DNA of 64,000 nucleotides, from the NCBI GenBank assembly GCA_963773335.1, contig CAVZAT010000002.1, forward strand, positions 310,001 to 374,000. Reading direction: 5' to 3'. The notes under the pieces were generated by a model that had not been told where the DNA came from, did not search any database, and was given only the letters and a program-made list of their open reading frames with translations. This document shows positions 17,105-27,510 of this stretch, in pieces (positions within the stretch are counted from its first letter, which is position 1; each line of letters begins with the position of its first letter). Source of the stretch: UBA4742 sp963773335 (GTDB lineage: Bacteria > Actinomycetota > Acidimicrobiia > Acidimicrobiales > Acidimicrobilacustridaceae). Position numbers and translations under genes: made by a program.

Positions 17105-17217
17105 CCCCGAGCCGGCGCTCCGGGACACGCGAGGTCACGCGGGAACAAAATGGCTGCCGCGCCCAGATCTGCATCAGCGCCTCGACCGGCGTCAGCCGGA
17201 AACGTGCTGGTCAACGG

Positions 17218-17304
<87 letters not shown>

Positions 17305-17435
17305 GAGTAGCAACGGGCAACAGTACCTGATGGCCACGACCCCCCGACAAACGGCGAACGACCCTCGCGACCCCATCATCGGGCGGCGGGGTGGTGGGAT
17401 CGACGTCGGGACGCGCCGGTAACGTGGTCCTTCCT

Positions 17436-18095
17436 ATGGGCATCAAAGGGTTCGAGCAGTCACTCGAGAACATGGTGGAGGGCGTCTTCGCCCGCGTGTT
17501 CCGCAGCGGCCTGCGGCCCATCGAACTGGGCCGGCGCCTGGTGCGGGAGATGGACGACCACCGATCCATCGACGTCCGGGGTCGCACCATCGTTCCCAAC
17601 GCCTTCACCATCTCGCTCAACCACGACGACCTCGACCGCTTCGCCGAGATCGGCGACTCCCTCGCCCGCGAGCTGTGCGATGCGGCCCGCGAGCACGCCC
17701 GAGACGAGGGCTACGCCTTCATGGGCCCCGTCGCCGTGGAGCTGGAGGCGGCCTCGGCCATCCATGCCGGCACCTTCCACGTCACGGGCCGCATGAAGGA
17801 GGGTCCGGGTGGCGTGGGTGCCGGTTCGCTCCTGCTGCCCAACGGCGAACGGGTGACCCTGGGCGAGCGGACCCTCAGCGTCGGTCGGTCCACCGAGTGC
17901 GACATCGTGATCCCCGACACCAACGTGAGCCGCCGCCACGCCGAGATCCGTCCCACCATCGACGGCTTCACCCTGGTCGACCTGGGTTCCACCAACGGAT
18001 CCATGGTCAACGGCGAGCGGGTCACCCAACGCGAGCTGCGCGAGGGCGACGAGGTGGTGTTCGGCAACACCCGCTTCCTGTTCCAGGCCTCGTGA
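17436..18095 (+). CDS. fhaA: FHA-domain protein FhaA (DUF3662 + FHA)
   Basis: The 219-residue protein has an N-terminal DUF3662 domain (MGIKGFEQSLENMVEGVFARVF, partly quoted, about residues 1-115) and a C-terminal FHA domain with the phosphothreonine-binding signature GRSTECDIVIPD, SRRHAEI and DLGSTNGSMVNG. FHA domains bind proteins phosphorylated by Ser/Thr kinases such as PknB; in mycobacteria FhaA recruits MviN-type lipid II machinery. The linker between the two domains is short compared with mycobacterial FhaA. First gene of the cell-wall cluster. Confidence 0.95.
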   Translation: MGIKGFEQSLENMVEGVFARVFRSGLRPIELGRRLVREMDDHRSIDVRGRTIVPNAFTISLNHDDLDRFAEIGDSLARELCDAAREHARDEGYAFMGPVAVELEAASAIHAGTFHVTGRMKEGPGGVGAGSLLLPNGERVTLGERTLSVGRSTECDIVIPDTNVSRRHAEIRPTIDGFTLVDLGSTNGSMVNGERVTQRELREGDEVVFGNTRFLFQAS

Positions 18096-18149
18096 CGCGG
18101 GTGGGTGGACCCTGGCGGGAGCGACCCCCCAACTAGTCTCGATTGCACC

Positions 18150-18641
18150 GTGTCGGAGCAACTCCTCACCATCCTCAAGCTGGCCCTGCTGGCCCTGCTG
18201 TACCTCTTCTTCTTCCGGGTGCTGCGGGCGGTGTGGGCCGAGCTGCGTCCCCCGAAGCTGGTGGCGGCCGCCCCTCGGACCGCGGCCGTCACCACCACCG
18301 GCCGGGCGGCGCGCAAGGCGGCCAAGCGCAACGCGGCCCAGCCGGCACCGGTGGTCGAGCCCAAGCTGGTCGTGCTCGAGCCCGCCGCCCAGCGCGGCCG
18401 CTTCTTCCCCCTCGGCGCCGAGATGACCGTGGGCCGCGCCGCCGGCTGCCAGATCACCTTGGACGACACCTACGCCTCGCAGATCCACGCCCGGGTGTTC
18501 CAGCGCGACGGACAGTTCCTGGTCGAGGACCTGGGCTCCACGAACGGCACCTACCTCAACCGCCACAAGGTGGCCGGACCGATGCTGGTGCACCCCGGTG
18601 ATCGGCTCCAGATCGGCAACACCGTGCTGGAGTTGGCATGA
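18150..18641 (+). CDS. fhaB: FHA-domain protein FhaB
   Basis: A 163-residue protein with one N-terminal membrane helix (LLTILKLALLALLYLFFF, residues about 4-22), a basic linker and a C-terminal FHA domain (VGRAAGCQITLDD, SQIHARVF, DLGSTNGTYLN). It is the FhaB/FipA orthologue by order and architecture and should dock to phosphorylated partners at the membrane. GTG at 18150 starts just before the membrane helix. Its TGA overlaps the ATG of pstP by 4 bases. Confidence 0.93.
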   Translation: MSEQLLTILKLALLALLYLFFFRVLRAVWAELRPPKLVAAAPRTAAVTTTGRAARKAAKRNAAQPAPVVEPKLVVLEPAAQRGRFFPLGAEMTVGRAAGCQITLDDTYASQIHARVFQRDGQFLVEDLGSTNGTYLNRHKVAGPMLVHPGDRLQIGNTVLELA

Positions 18642-19975
18642 CCCGTCTGTCCGGCGGCGCGGCCAGTGACGTGGGCCGGGTGCGCTCGACCAACCAGGAC
18701 AGCTACTACGTGTCCAGCGTCCTCTACGCCGTGGCCGACGGGATGGGCGGCCACCGCGCCGGCGAGGTCGCCGCCGAGCTGGCCACCGACTCGCTGCGCC
18801 AGGAGTTCGGCGAGGGCCACCCCGACCTGAGCACCGACGAGCTGGTCCGAGCCGTCCAGCGGGCCAACACCGCGGTCGTGCAGCGCGGCAGCCGACGACC
18901 CCGAACTGTCCGGCATGGGCACGACGCTGTGCGCCCTGGCCCTGATCGAGACCGGCGACGACGACCGGCTGGCCATCATCAACGTCGGCGACTCCCGGGT
19001 CTACCTGCTCAAGGAAGGCGATCTCGAGCAGATCACCGACGACCACAGTCTGGTGGCCACCCTCGAACGCCAGGGCCGGCTGACCGCCGATGAGGCCGCG
19101 GTACATCCTCAGCGCAACATCATCACCCGGGCCCTGGGCATCGACACGCGGGTGATGGTCGATTCCTGGGAGGTCCGGCCGGTGCCGGGTGACCGGTACC
19201 TGCTGTGCAGCGACGGCCTGTTCAACGAGGTGGAGGAGAGCCGGATCGCGGCCACGCTGCGCAAGCTGGCTTCGCCCGAGGAGGCGGCACGCGAGCTGGT
19301 TCGCCTGGCCAACGAAGGGGGTGGCCGCGACAACATCACCGTGGTCATCGTGGACGTCGAAGGTGATGCCGACGCGGCCCCGGGCGCCACCGAGGATGGG
19401 TCCGAAGGGGGAGGTGCGGCCGGTGGGGACGTCGCCGCGTCCGCCCTCGAGGACCGAGTCATCCGCGCCGTGCCTGGCGAGACGCGGCCCAGCGGCGACC
19501 CGGACGAATCGCCGGGCCAGCCGCAGTCGCGCCGCCAGCAACGGGCGGCCAGGCGGGCGGCGCAGCAGGCGACGGCCGGACCCCGCCCCCGGCGCTTCAC
19601 CTGGCGGGTCCTGGCGTTCGTGGCGGCCGTGATCGTCATCATCGGCCTCACCGTGGTCGCCATCACGTACTACGCCCGCGACACCTACTTCGTCGGCTTC
19701 GACGGCAACACGGTGGCCATCTACCGGGGACGGCCCGGCGGGGTGCTGTGGATCCAGCCCGACCTGGTGGAATCGACCGGCATCGCGCGGCGTCGGTCCC
19801 CGACGCCTACCTGGACGAGATCGGCAACGGCAAGCTCGAGCCCACCCTGGCCGACGCCCACCAGTACCTGACCAACGTGCGCGACGTGGCCAGCTCGCAG
19901 TCCTCTGAAGGAGACGGCTCCTCGACCACAGTCACGGCCTCGGGCACGACCGCCACGACCAGCACCGGGGGCTGA
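18638..19975 (+). CDS. pstP: PP2C-type Ser/Thr phosphatase PstP (reading frame broken twice)
   Basis: Joined across two frame changes, this gives a PP2C phosphatase of about 445 residues: GRVRSTNQDSYY and ADGMGGHRAGEVA (metal-binding Asp residues), GMGTTLCAL, NVGDSRVYLL, LLCSDGLFNEV and GGRDNITVVIVD, followed by a Pro/Arg-rich linker, a membrane helix (VLAFVAAVIVIIGLTVVAI) and an extracellular tail. It removes phosphates placed by PknB and on FHA partners. The frame changes near 18883-18893 and again near 19783-19793. The gene is normally essential, so sequencing indels are the likely cause. Confidence 0.93.
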
Positions 19976-19982
19976 CCCGCCG

Positions 19983-21311
19983 ATGGGCGTTCGCCGCCGC
20001 AACACCGAGCTGGGGCTGCTGGTCATGGCCGTCATCGTCATCGGCGCCGCCTACACCTTGGCCACCCTGGCCGCCGACAAGCAGTTCCCGGCCGACATCG
20101 GTCCTTTCCTGTTGATGGTGCTGGGCCTGCTGCTGGTGGCCCACCTGGCCCTGCGCCGCCTGGCTCCCACCGCCGATCCCATCTTGTTGCCGCTGGCCGC
20201 GCTGCTCAACGGGCTGGGTTATGTGGTCATCACCACCACGCCGGATCCCCAGAGCCGGCACCTGCCCGAGCATCTGGCCGGCCTCCAGGCGGCCTGGACC
20301 GGGGTCGGCATCGGGGCCTTCGTGCTCACGCTGATCCTGGTGCGGCGTACCCGAATCATCGCCCGCTACCGCTACACGTTCGCCCTCATCGGGATCGGCC
20401 TGCTCATCCTGCCGTTGCTGCCCCACGTGGGCCGCGCCGTCAACGGTTCGCGGATCTGGGTCAACCTCGGGCCCATCGGCTTCCAGCCCGGCGAGATCGC
20501 CAAGATCGTGCTGGCCATCTTCTTCGCCTCCTACCTGGTGGAGAAGCGCGAGCTGCTGGCCATGCGCACCTGGCGGTTGGGACCGTTCAACCTGCCCGAG
20601 CCCAAGCACCTCGGGCCGGTGCTGGTGGCGTGGGGCTTCTCCATCATGATCATGGTCTCCCAGAACGACCTGGGCTCCTCGTTGATGTTCTTCACCCTGT
20701 TCGTGGTCATGCTCTGGGTGGCCACGTCGCGCACCTCGTACCTGGTGGTTGGCGGCCTGCTGTTCGGTGCCGCCTCGTACCTGTCGTGGCGGGAGTTCGC
20801 CCACGTCAAGGAACGGGTCACCCTGTGGCTGAACCCCTGGCCCGAGGCCCTCGGCCACGGCATCCAGCCGGTGAAGTCGTGGTTCGCCATGGCCAACGGC
20901 GGCATCGCCGGCACCGGTCTCGGTCTCGGCAACCAGGACAGCATCCCCTACGTCCAGACCGACTTCATCTTCGCCGCCATGGCCCAGCAGATGGGGCTGC
21001 TGGGCGCCACCCTGGTCATCGTGGCCTTCATGCTGATCGTGGGCTCGGGCCTGCGCATCGCGGTCCGGGCAGACCAGGCCTTCGACAAGCTGCTGGCCGT
21101 GGGGCTGACCACCCTCGTCGGCGTGCAGTCCTTCATCATCATCTCGGGGGTGATCCGCCTGCTGCCCCTCACCGGCCTGGCCCTGCCCTTCGTCTCCTAC
21201 GGCGGGTCGTCGTTGGTGTCGAGCTGGATCCTGGTCGCGCTGCTGTTGCGCATCTCTGACGAGTCCAACCGCCGGGTGCTCGACCGCGCCGCCCAGGCGG
21301 TGGCGGCGTGA
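19983..21311 (+). CDS. rodA: FtsW/RodA/SpoVE family peptidoglycan glycosyltransferase
   Basis: The 442-residue protein has about 10-12 membrane helices of the SEDS family. Family landmarks are GSRIWVNLGPIGFQPGEIAK, QNDLGSSLM and the C-terminal PLTGLALPFVSYGGSSLVSS. SEDS proteins polymerise lipid II into glycan strands together with a class B PBP, here encoded next. The synteny (between pstP and pbpA) identifies it as RodA rather than FtsW. Its stop overlaps the start of pbpA (GTGA). Confidence 0.95.
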   Translation: MGVRRRNTELGLLVMAVIVIGAAYTLATLAADKQFPADIGPFLLMVLGLLLVAHLALRRLAPTADPILLPLAALLNGLGYVVITTTPDPQSRHLPEHLAGLQAAWTGVGIGAFVLTLILVRRTRIIARYRYTFALIGIGLLILPLLPHVGRAVNGSRIWVNLGPIGFQPGEIAKIVLAIFFASYLVEKRELLAMRTWRLGPFNLPEPKHLGPVLVAWGFSIMIMVSQNDLGSSLMFFTLFVVMLWVATSRTSYLVVGGLLFGAASYLSWREFAHVKERVTLWLNPWPEALGHGIQPVKSWFAMANGGIAGTGLGLGNQDSIPYVQTDFIFAAMAQQMGLLGATLVIVAFMLIVGSGLRIAVRADQAFDKLLAVGLTTLVGVQSFIIISGVIRLLPLTGLALPFVSYGGSSLVSSWILVALLLRISDESNRRVLDRAAQAVAA

Positions 21312-22792
21312 ACGTCCAGATCCGGCGCCTGGGCATCGGCCTGCTGGCCTGCTATCTGGCGCTGTTCGTGATGTTGAACTGGATCCAGGTGGTCCACAAG
21401 GACGCGCTGGACAACAACGCCTTGAACGACCTGCGGGTCAAGCAGCTGTTCAACAAGGACCGAGGATCGATCAGCACGGCCGACGGCGCGGTGGTGGCCA
21501 AGTCGGTGGCCGTCACCGGGTCATCGGACTTCGCCCACCAGCGCGTGTATCCGCAGGGCGCACTGTTCGGGCAGCTCACCGGCTTCTACTCCTTCAACTA
21601 CGGGTCGAGCGGCCTGGAGCTGACCTACGACAAGCAGCTCACCGGCCGGACCATCAGCCAGCAGATCCGCAGCTTCGCCGACATCCTCAACCCGCGCCCG
21701 CAGGTGGGGAACCTCACCATCTCGGTGCGCAAGGACCTCCAGACGCTGGCGCAGCAGGCATTGGGCAACCGAGCCGGATCGGTGGTGGTCACCGATCCCC
21801 GCACCGGCGCGCTGCTGGCCTTCTGGAGCTATCCCTCCTACGACCCGAACCCCATCTCGTCACTGGACAACAAGGTCTCGTCCGCGGCCTGGACCGCCGA
21901 CAACGCGGCACCGGGCAAGCCGATGCTGGCCAAGCAGTATCAGGAGATCTATCCGCCCGGGTCCACCTTCAAGATCGTGACCAGCTCGACCGGGGTGCAG
22001 GACGGCCTGGTCACCGTCACCCATCCGGTCTACCCCGTGGCCCGGTTCTACCAGCCGGCCTACGGCAAGCCGATCCACAACTTCGGCAACGAGGCCTGCG
22101 GCGGCACGCTCGTCCCCATCCTGGCCGTGTCGTGCAACTCGGCGTTCGCCCAGATGGGCACCGAGACCATCGGCCCCGAGAAGATGACCGCCGGCGCCCA
22201 GGCCTTCGGCTTCGACCAGAAGCCACCCATCGACCTGCCGAACCCGGCCGCCTCCCAGTTCCCCACCAGCTTCACCGGCCAGCTGCCCCTGCTCGGTCAG
22301 GCCTCGATCGGCCAGAACGGCACCCGGGCCACGCCGCTGCAGATGGCGTTGGTGGGCTCGGCCATCGCCGACGGTGGCGTGATCATGAAACCCCACGTGA
22401 TGACCGAGGTCCGCGACAGCGAGGGCAACCTGGTCGAGCAGTACCACCCGTCGCCGTGGCTCACGCCCATCAGCCCGCAGACGGCCCAGACCATCCACGA
22501 CGCCATGATGCAGGTGGTGGCCCACGGCACCGCCACCGGGATGCAGCTGCCCGGCTTCGACGTGGGGGCCAAGACGGGCACGGCCGAGGTCGGGCTGGTG
22601 AACGCCGGCTCGTCCATCGACGCCTGGATGGTCGCCTTCGCCGGACCCAAGGGCCAGGCACCCACGGTGGCCGTGTCGGTGGTGGTGCTCGACCAGACCG
22701 GCGACAGCGAGGCCACCGGCGCCCAGGTCGCCGGCCCGATCGCCAAGCAGATGCTGCAGGCCACCCTGGCGGTGCAAGCCGCCGGGCACTAG
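21308..22792 (+). CDS. pbpA: Class B penicillin-binding protein PbpA
   Basis: A 494-residue bitopic transpeptidase: an N-terminal membrane anchor (LGIGLLACYLALFVMLNWIQ, about residues 6-25), a dimerisation/PBP domain, then the catalytic domain with SxxK as STFK (Ser about 219), SxN as SCN (about 275) and KTGTAEV (Lys about 422). It crosslinks glycan strands made by the upstream RodA. Complete and in frame; coupled to rodA by a 4-base overlap and 28 bases from pknB. Confidence 0.96.
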   Translation: MNVQIRRLGIGLLACYLALFVMLNWIQVVHKDALDNNALNDLRVKQLFNKDRGSISTADGAVVAKSVAVTGSSDFAHQRVYPQGALFGQLTGFYSFNYGSSGLELTYDKQLTGRTISQQIRSFADILNPRPQVGNLTISVRKDLQTLAQQALGNRAGSVVVTDPRTGALLAFWSYPSYDPNPISSLDNKVSSAAWTADNAAPGKPMLAKQYQEIYPPGSTFKIVTSSTGVQDGLVTVTHPVYPVARFYQPAYGKPIHNFGNEACGGTLVPILAVSCNSAFAQMGTETIGPEKMTAGAQAFGFDQKPPIDLPNPAASQFPTSFTGQLPLLGQASIGQNGTRATPLQMALVGSAIADGGVIMKPHVMTEVRDSEGNLVEQYHPSPWLTPISPQTAQTIHDAMMQVVAHGTATGMQLPGFDVGAKTGTAEVGLVNAGSSIDAWMVAFAGPKGQAPTVAVSVVVLDQTGDSEATGAQVAGPIAKQMLQATLAVQAAGH

Positions 22793-22820
22793 CGGCCGAT
22801 TCACTAGGCTGATCGTCCGT

Positions 22821-24596
22821 ATGTCCGACCAGGGTCCCACCGTCTTCAACGACCGATACGAGATGCACCGGCGCCTGGCCCGGGGAGGCATGTCCGACGT
22901 CTACCTGGCCCGCGACCTGCTGCTGGATCGACCCGTGGCCGTGAAGGTGCTCTTCGCCGAGTACGCCAAGGACCCGACCTTCGTGGAACGGTTCCGCCGT
23001 GAGGCCCAGGCCGCGGCCAACCTCAACCACCCGAACGTGGTGGCCGTCTACGACTGGGGCCAGCAATCGGGCACCTACTTCATCGTCATGGAGTACATCG
23101 AGGGCCGCAGCCTGTCGGAGATCGTGCGCACCGAAGGCCCGCTGCACCCGCGTCGGGCGGCTGAGATCACCGCGGACGTGGCCGCAGCCCTGGGCTTCGC
23201 CCATCGCAACGGCGTGGTGCATCGCGACATCAAGCCGGGCAACATCCTGATCTCGCCGAGCGGCCAGGTGAAGGTGGCCGACTTCGGCATCGCTCAGGCC
23301 ATCGCCGGGGGCGCCGAGGCCAACCTGACCCAGGCGGGCGCGGTCATGGGCACGGCCACCTACTTCTCCCCCGAACAGGCCCAGGGCCGACCGGTGGACC
23401 CCCGCAGCGACCTGTACTCGCTCGGCTGCGTGCTCTACGAGATGCTCACCACGCGGCCGCCGTTCACCGGCGACACGCCGGTGGCCATCGCCTACAAGCA
23501 CGTCCAGGAACCCGCCCCCTTGCCCAGCGCCAGCGGGGTGGCCGTCCCGCCGGCCCTCGAGGCCATCGTGGCCCAGCTCATGGCCAAGGACCCGGCGCAA
23601 CGTTACGCCTCGGCCGAGGACCTGCGGGCCGATCTGCGCAACTACCTGGAGGGCCTGCCCGTGTCGGCCCTGCGCTCCCAGGCCGCGCTGGCGGCCGGGC
23701 TGGCCGGTGCGGCCGCGGGCGCCTCGGCGGCCGCATCGGCGCCGGCCGGCACCCAGGCGGTGTCGGCCCTGCCCCCGACCGGACCCGCGACCGGTTCGTA
23801 CGCGGCGGCCAGCACCCCGCCGGCCAAGAAGCGCAGCGCCACCTTCCTGTGGGTGCTGTTGGGTGTGCTGGTGCTGCTGGCCGGTGGCCTGCTCTACCTG
23901 GCCACCCGTCTCGACCGCAGCTCGACCCAGCAGAAGACGGTGCCGGACGTGACCGGTAAGCAACTCGATGTGGCCCGCTCCAGCCTCGAGGCCGAGGGCT
24001 TCAAGGTGACGGTGGTGGCCAAGGCCAACAGCCAGGTCCCCAACGGCCAGGTGTTCGCGCAGCTCCCGGTCGGGGGCGCTCAGGCCGACCAGGGCTCCGC
24101 GGTGGTGATCGACGTGTCCAAGGGCGCCGGACAGGTGAAGGTGCCGCCGGTGGTGGGCATGACCCAGAAGGCCGCCACCGACGCGCTGGACGCGGCTGGT
24201 TTCACGGTGCGGGCCATCCCTCAGAACAGCGACACCATCCAGACCGGTGTCGTCATCTCCCAGAGCCCGAGCGCCGACACCCAGGCCGACAAAGGGGCCG
24301 AGGTCGACATCACCGTGTCATCGGGTCCGGCCACGGTGAAGGTCCCCAACGTGGCCGGCCAGAGCGTGGCCAGCGCGTCGGCCAACCTGGCCTCGGCCGG
24401 GTTCAAGGTGACCACCGTGAACCAGGCGTCGTCCACGGTGCTGGCCGGCCAGGTCATCGGCACCAACCCGGCGGCAGGCATCTCGGTGGCGCCGGGCACC
24501 ACGGTGACCATCATCGTGTCCACCGGGCCGGCGCCGACCACCTCCACCCCGCCTCCGACCACCCCGACAACGCCATCCACACCCACGACGGCCTGA
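22821..24596 (+). CDS. pknB: Ser/Thr protein kinase PknB with PASTA repeats
   Basis: The 591-residue kinase has an intracellular catalytic domain (glycine loop LARGGMSDVYLA, VAVKVL, HRDIKPGN with the catalytic Asp about 136, DFGIAQ, and GTATYFSPEQAQG), a juxtamembrane Ala/Pro-rich linker, one membrane helix (about 340-362) and three extracellular PASTA repeats (start VPDVTG, VPPVVGM, VPNVAGQ), ending in a Thr/Pro tail. PASTA domains bind muropeptides or lipid II, linking cell-wall state to phosphorylation. Only one kinase is in this cluster, where mycobacteria have pknA and pknB. Confidence 0.96.
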   Translation: MSDQGPTVFNDRYEMHRRLARGGMSDVYLARDLLLDRPVAVKVLFAEYAKDPTFVERFRREAQAAANLNHPNVVAVYDWGQQSGTYFIVMEYIEGRSLSEIVRTEGPLHPRRAAEITADVAAALGFAHRNGVVHRDIKPGNILISPSGQVKVADFGIAQAIAGGAEANLTQAGAVMGTATYFSPEQAQGRPVDPRSDLYSLGCVLYEMLTTRPPFTGDTPVAIAYKHVQEPAPLPSASGVAVPPALEAIVAQLMAKDPAQRYASAEDLRADLRNYLEGLPVSALRSQAALAAGLAGAAAGASAAASAPAGTQAVSALPPTGPATGSYAAASTPPAKKRSATFLWVLLGVLVLLAGGLLYLATRLDRSSTQQKTVPDVTGKQLDVARSSLEAEGFKVTVVAKANSQVPNGQVFAQLPVGGAQADQGSAVVIDVSKGAGQVKVPPVVGMTQKAATDALDAAGFTVRAIPQNSDTIQTGVVISQSPSADTQADKGAEVDITVSSGPATVKVPNVAGQSVASASANLASAGFKVTTVNQASSTVLAGQVIGTNPAAGISVAPGTTVTIIVSTGPAPTTSTPPPTTPTTPSTPTTA

Positions 24597-24683
24597 CCGC
24601 TCGGATCCGGCCCCCGCCCCGGGGATCACGGGGCCACAACTGTTAGCGTCGCCTGCGACCACAGGGGAACGAGGGAGGGTCAG

Positions 24684-25298
24684 ATGACGCTCGAGGTCGT
24701 CGGTGCCGGGCTGGGAAGAACGGGCACCCATTCGCTCAAGTTGGCACTGGAGCAACTGCTGGGCGGGCCCTGCTACCACATGACCGAGGTGTTCGGGCGT
24801 CCAGCCGACCTGGACGTGTGGGCCGACGCCTATCGGGGCAGCCCCCCGGACTGGACCGAGCTCTTCGCCGACTACCGGGCGGTCGTCGACTGGCCGGCCG
24901 CCGGGTGCTGGCGCCAGATCGCCGACGCCTTCCCCGAGGCGCCGGTGCTGCTGTCCGAGCGTGACGCCGATGGCTGGTGGACCAGCGCGTCGGCCACCAT
25001 CTTCGCGGTCGTCGGTGGGCCCCCGGGCGCCGATGGCGAGGGCTTCGCTCGGATGACCGAGGCGATGCTCGCAGCCTTCGACCACGACTGGCGCGACGAG
25101 AAGGCGGCCAAGGCCGCCTACCTGGCCCACAACGACGAGGTTCGGGCCACCGTGCCCGCCGATCGGCTGATCGAGTGGCGCCCCGGCGATGGCTGGGGTC
25201 CCCTCTGCGCCGGTCTCGGACTGGACACACCGGACGAGCCGTTCCCCCACGTGAACACGACGGCCGAGTTCCGGGCCATGACCGGACTCGACTCCTGA
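24684..25298 (+). CDS. Sulfotransferase family protein
   Basis: The 204-residue protein starts with VVGAGLGRTGTHSLKLALE, a P-loop-like PAPS-binding motif of the Sulphotransf_4 family, and contains VLLSERDADGWWTS. Such proteins are predicted to transfer sulfuryl groups, but many members have no tested activity. A GAGGGAGGG ribosome site lies 6-8 bases before the ATG. It lies just after pknB, the position where mycobacteria go on directly to trpG, so the segment from here to 27.5 kb appears to be inserted in the conserved gene order. Confidence 0.85.
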   Translation: MTLEVVGAGLGRTGTHSLKLALEQLLGGPCYHMTEVFGRPADLDVWADAYRGSPPDWTELFADYRAVVDWPAAGCWRQIADAFPEAPVLLSERDADGWWTSASATIFAVVGGPPGADGEGFARMTEAMLAAFDHDWRDEKAAKAAYLAHNDEVRATVPADRLIEWRPGDGWGPLCAGLGLDTPDEPFPHVNTTAEFRAMTGLDS

Positions 25299-25326
25299 GC
25301 GCTGGCCCTCCGCGGGCGGCCCGGCC

Positions 25327-26116
25327 TCACTCTGGCTCGACACCGTCCAGATCGTCGATGCCGGCCAGGAACCGGGTGACGGCCGTGTCGAAGGCGGCGG
25401 GCTGGTCGAGGTTGGCGGCGTGGCCGGCGTCGGCCAGGACCACCTTGGTGGCTCCCGGGATCTTGGCGGCCATCACGTCGGCCGCGGCCAGGAAGGGCCG
25501 GTCCTGTTCTCCCACCAGCACCAGGGTGGGCACCGCGATCGCGCCCAGTGACGCCATGACCGAACCATCATGTTGCACCAGGGTGCCTCGCGCCGCGTCG
25601 GGCCAGTCCCGCCGCGTCGTGGGGCCCGTCCCCCACCTCGGGGCTGGTGCCCAGGGCTTCGAGACCCCGGGTCTCGAAGCCGACGGCGTAGGTCTCGGCC
25701 CGGTCGTTCCAGGCCTGGCGGGCCTCGTCGTTGCGAAAGCCGGGGCCGGTGTCGATCAGCACCAGGGCGGCCACCCGCTCGGGGTGGATCAGGCGGAAGG
25801 CCAGGGAGAGATAGCCGCCCAGTGACTGACCGCCGAGCACGGCCCGATCGGCATGCACCGCGTCGAGCAGGGCGGCCAGGTCGTCGAGGGCGGCCTGGCT
25901 CGAGTAGGCGTCCGGGTCGTCGGGGGACTGACTGCGGCCGTGGCCCCGCAGGTCCCAGGTGACCACCTGGCGATGGGCCGACAAGGCGGCCAGGTTCGGG
26001 GCCCACATGGCGGAGGTGGCTGAGTAGCCGTGGGTCAGCACCAGGGGGTCCCGGCGGGTGCGTTCGCCGTGGACGTCGTAGTGGACGGCGACGCCGTGTC
26101 GATCGAGCTCGGGCAA
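25327..26116 (-). CDS. Alpha/beta hydrolase (reading frame broken once)
   Basis: Joined, about 263 residues. The first segment holds LVLTHGYSATSAMW, DLRGHGRSQSP and the nucleophile elbow GGQSLGGYL; the second holds LVLVGEQDRPFLAA (acid Asp) and DAGHAANLDQP (catalytic His). The complete triad split over two frames shows one gene. The frame change is near 25590-25602 in a CG-rich run. ATG at 26116. It belongs with the acyl-CoA dehydrogenase upstream on the same strand (50-base gap). The substrate is unknown. Confidence 0.88.
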
Positions 26117-26166
26117 CGGGACCTCCTGGAGTCGGGCGGGTCAGGGCGGGGACGTCGAGGTGGGGG

Positions 26167-27459
26167 TCAGCGGCCGGCATTGCGGGGTACGTCGCGGAAC
26201 GGCGACTGCCGGGCCGGGTCGGGCTCCTTGGCCAGCCCCAGGATCCGCTCGCCCAGGATGTTGTGCTGGATCTCGTCGGTGCCTCCGGCGATCGATACCG
26301 CCGGTACCGACACCAGCACTTCGGCGACGACCCCGGCGAACGGGCTGACGGGCCCGTTGAGCAACCCGGCGGCCCCGGCGATGAGCGAGTGGGCGCGAGC
26401 CGCGGCCCGGGCGATGTTGCTGCTGGCCAGCTTGCCCAGCGAGCCCTCCGGCCCGGGTGGGAGGCCCAGGGCCCGGGCGGCCAGGGCTCGGCCTTGGGTC
26501 CACTGCGCCACGCGGGCCAGGGTGATGACCTGGGCGATCTGCTGGCGGACGACCGGGTCGCGCTCGACCCCCGCGGCCCGGGCGTGGTCGACCACCAGGT
26601 CGGGACGGCCGGCGCGCTGCGGGTACCAGGTGTAGGGGGCGGCGGCGATGGCCTGTTCGGCGGCGGCCTCCCGCACCGCTCGACCGGTCCGCCCGGCGTG
26701 GCCGCCCGTCGTGGCGTCGCCGGTTCGTGCCGGGGCCAGCCGCCGCTCGTGGGCCAGCGTGGTCAGGGCCACGCCCCAACCCCCGCCCTCGGCGCCCACC
26801 AGGTTGTCCACCGGTACCTCAGCGTCGGTCAGGAACACCTCGTTGAACGACGCGTGCCCGTTCATCTGGCGCAGTGGTCGCACCTCGACGCCGGTCTGGT
26901 GCATGGGGAGCACCAGGTAGGAGATGCCCTGGTGCTTGGGCACCTCCCAGTCGGTGCGGGCCAGCAGCAGCCCGTAGTCGGCGTGGTGCGCCGAGGTGTT
27001 CCACACCTTCTGGCCGTTGACCACCCACGTGTCGCCGTCCCGGTCGGCCCGGGTGGTCAGCCCGGCCAGGTCCGAGCCGGCGCCGGGCTCGCTGAAGAGC
27101 TGGCACCAGGTGATCTCGCCGGCCACCGTGGCCGGGATCAGCCGATGGTTCAACTGATCCGAGCCGTGTTCCAGCAGCGTCGGGACGGCCAGGTGCATGC
27201 CTACGCCGTCGGCCACCCCGGGCGCGCCGGCCCGAGCCAGCTCCTCGGCCGCCACCTCGGCCAAGGCCGCGGGCAGACCCCGTCCGCCCCACGCCGGCGG
27301 CCAGCTGGGCACGGCCCACCCGGCCTCGACCAACTGGCGGCGCCACTCGAGCAGGCTCAGCTCGGGATCCCAGTGAGCGGCGATCCAGGCTCGCACCTCG
27401 GCCCGGACGTCGTTGGGATCGACCCCGGTCGTGCCGTGAGGGCGGTCGTCGTCGGTCAT
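26167..27459 (-). CDS. Acyl-CoA dehydrogenase family protein
   Basis: A 430-residue flavoenzyme with the standard three-part fold: N-terminal helices, the middle sheet with QLFSEPGAGSDLAGL and WVVNGQKVWNTSA (FAD/substrate contacts), and the C-terminal helical domain ending SIAGGTDEIQHNILGERILGL. It should introduce a double bond between C2 and C3 of an acyl-CoA; the sequence style is that of actinobacterial FadE proteins, often acting on branched or steroid side chains (family knowledge). ATG at 27459. Confidence 0.92.
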   Translation of the reverse strand: MTDDDRPHGTTGVDPNDVRAEVRAWIAAHWDPELSLLEWRRQLVEAGWAVPSWPPAWGGRGLPAALAEVAAEELARAGAPGVADGVGMHLAVPTLLEHGSDQLNHRLIPATVAGEITWCQLFSEPGAGSDLAGLTTRADRDGDTWVVNGQKVWNTSAHHADYGLLLARTDWEVPKHQGISYLVLPMHQTGVEVRPLRQMNGHASFNEVFLTDAEVPVDNLVGAEGGGWGVALTTLAHERRLAPARTGDATTGGHAGRTGRAVREAAAEQAIAAAPYTWYPQRAGRPDLVVDHARAAGVERDPVVRQQIAQVITLARVAQWTQGRALAARALGLPPGPEGSLGKLASSNIARAAARAHSLIAGAAGLLNGPVSPFAGVVAEVLVSVPAVSIAGGTDEIQHNILGERILGLAKEPDPARQSPFRDVPRNAGR

Positions 27460-27510
27460 GCCGGTTCCCCCATCAGGTGGGGCGTCACCCTTCGTCGCCC
27501 CGGCGCGGCG

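Noticed and set aside
17460..19541. A 693-codon minus-strand open frame
   Set aside because: It is antisense to fhaA, fhaB and pstP and has no recognisable domain.
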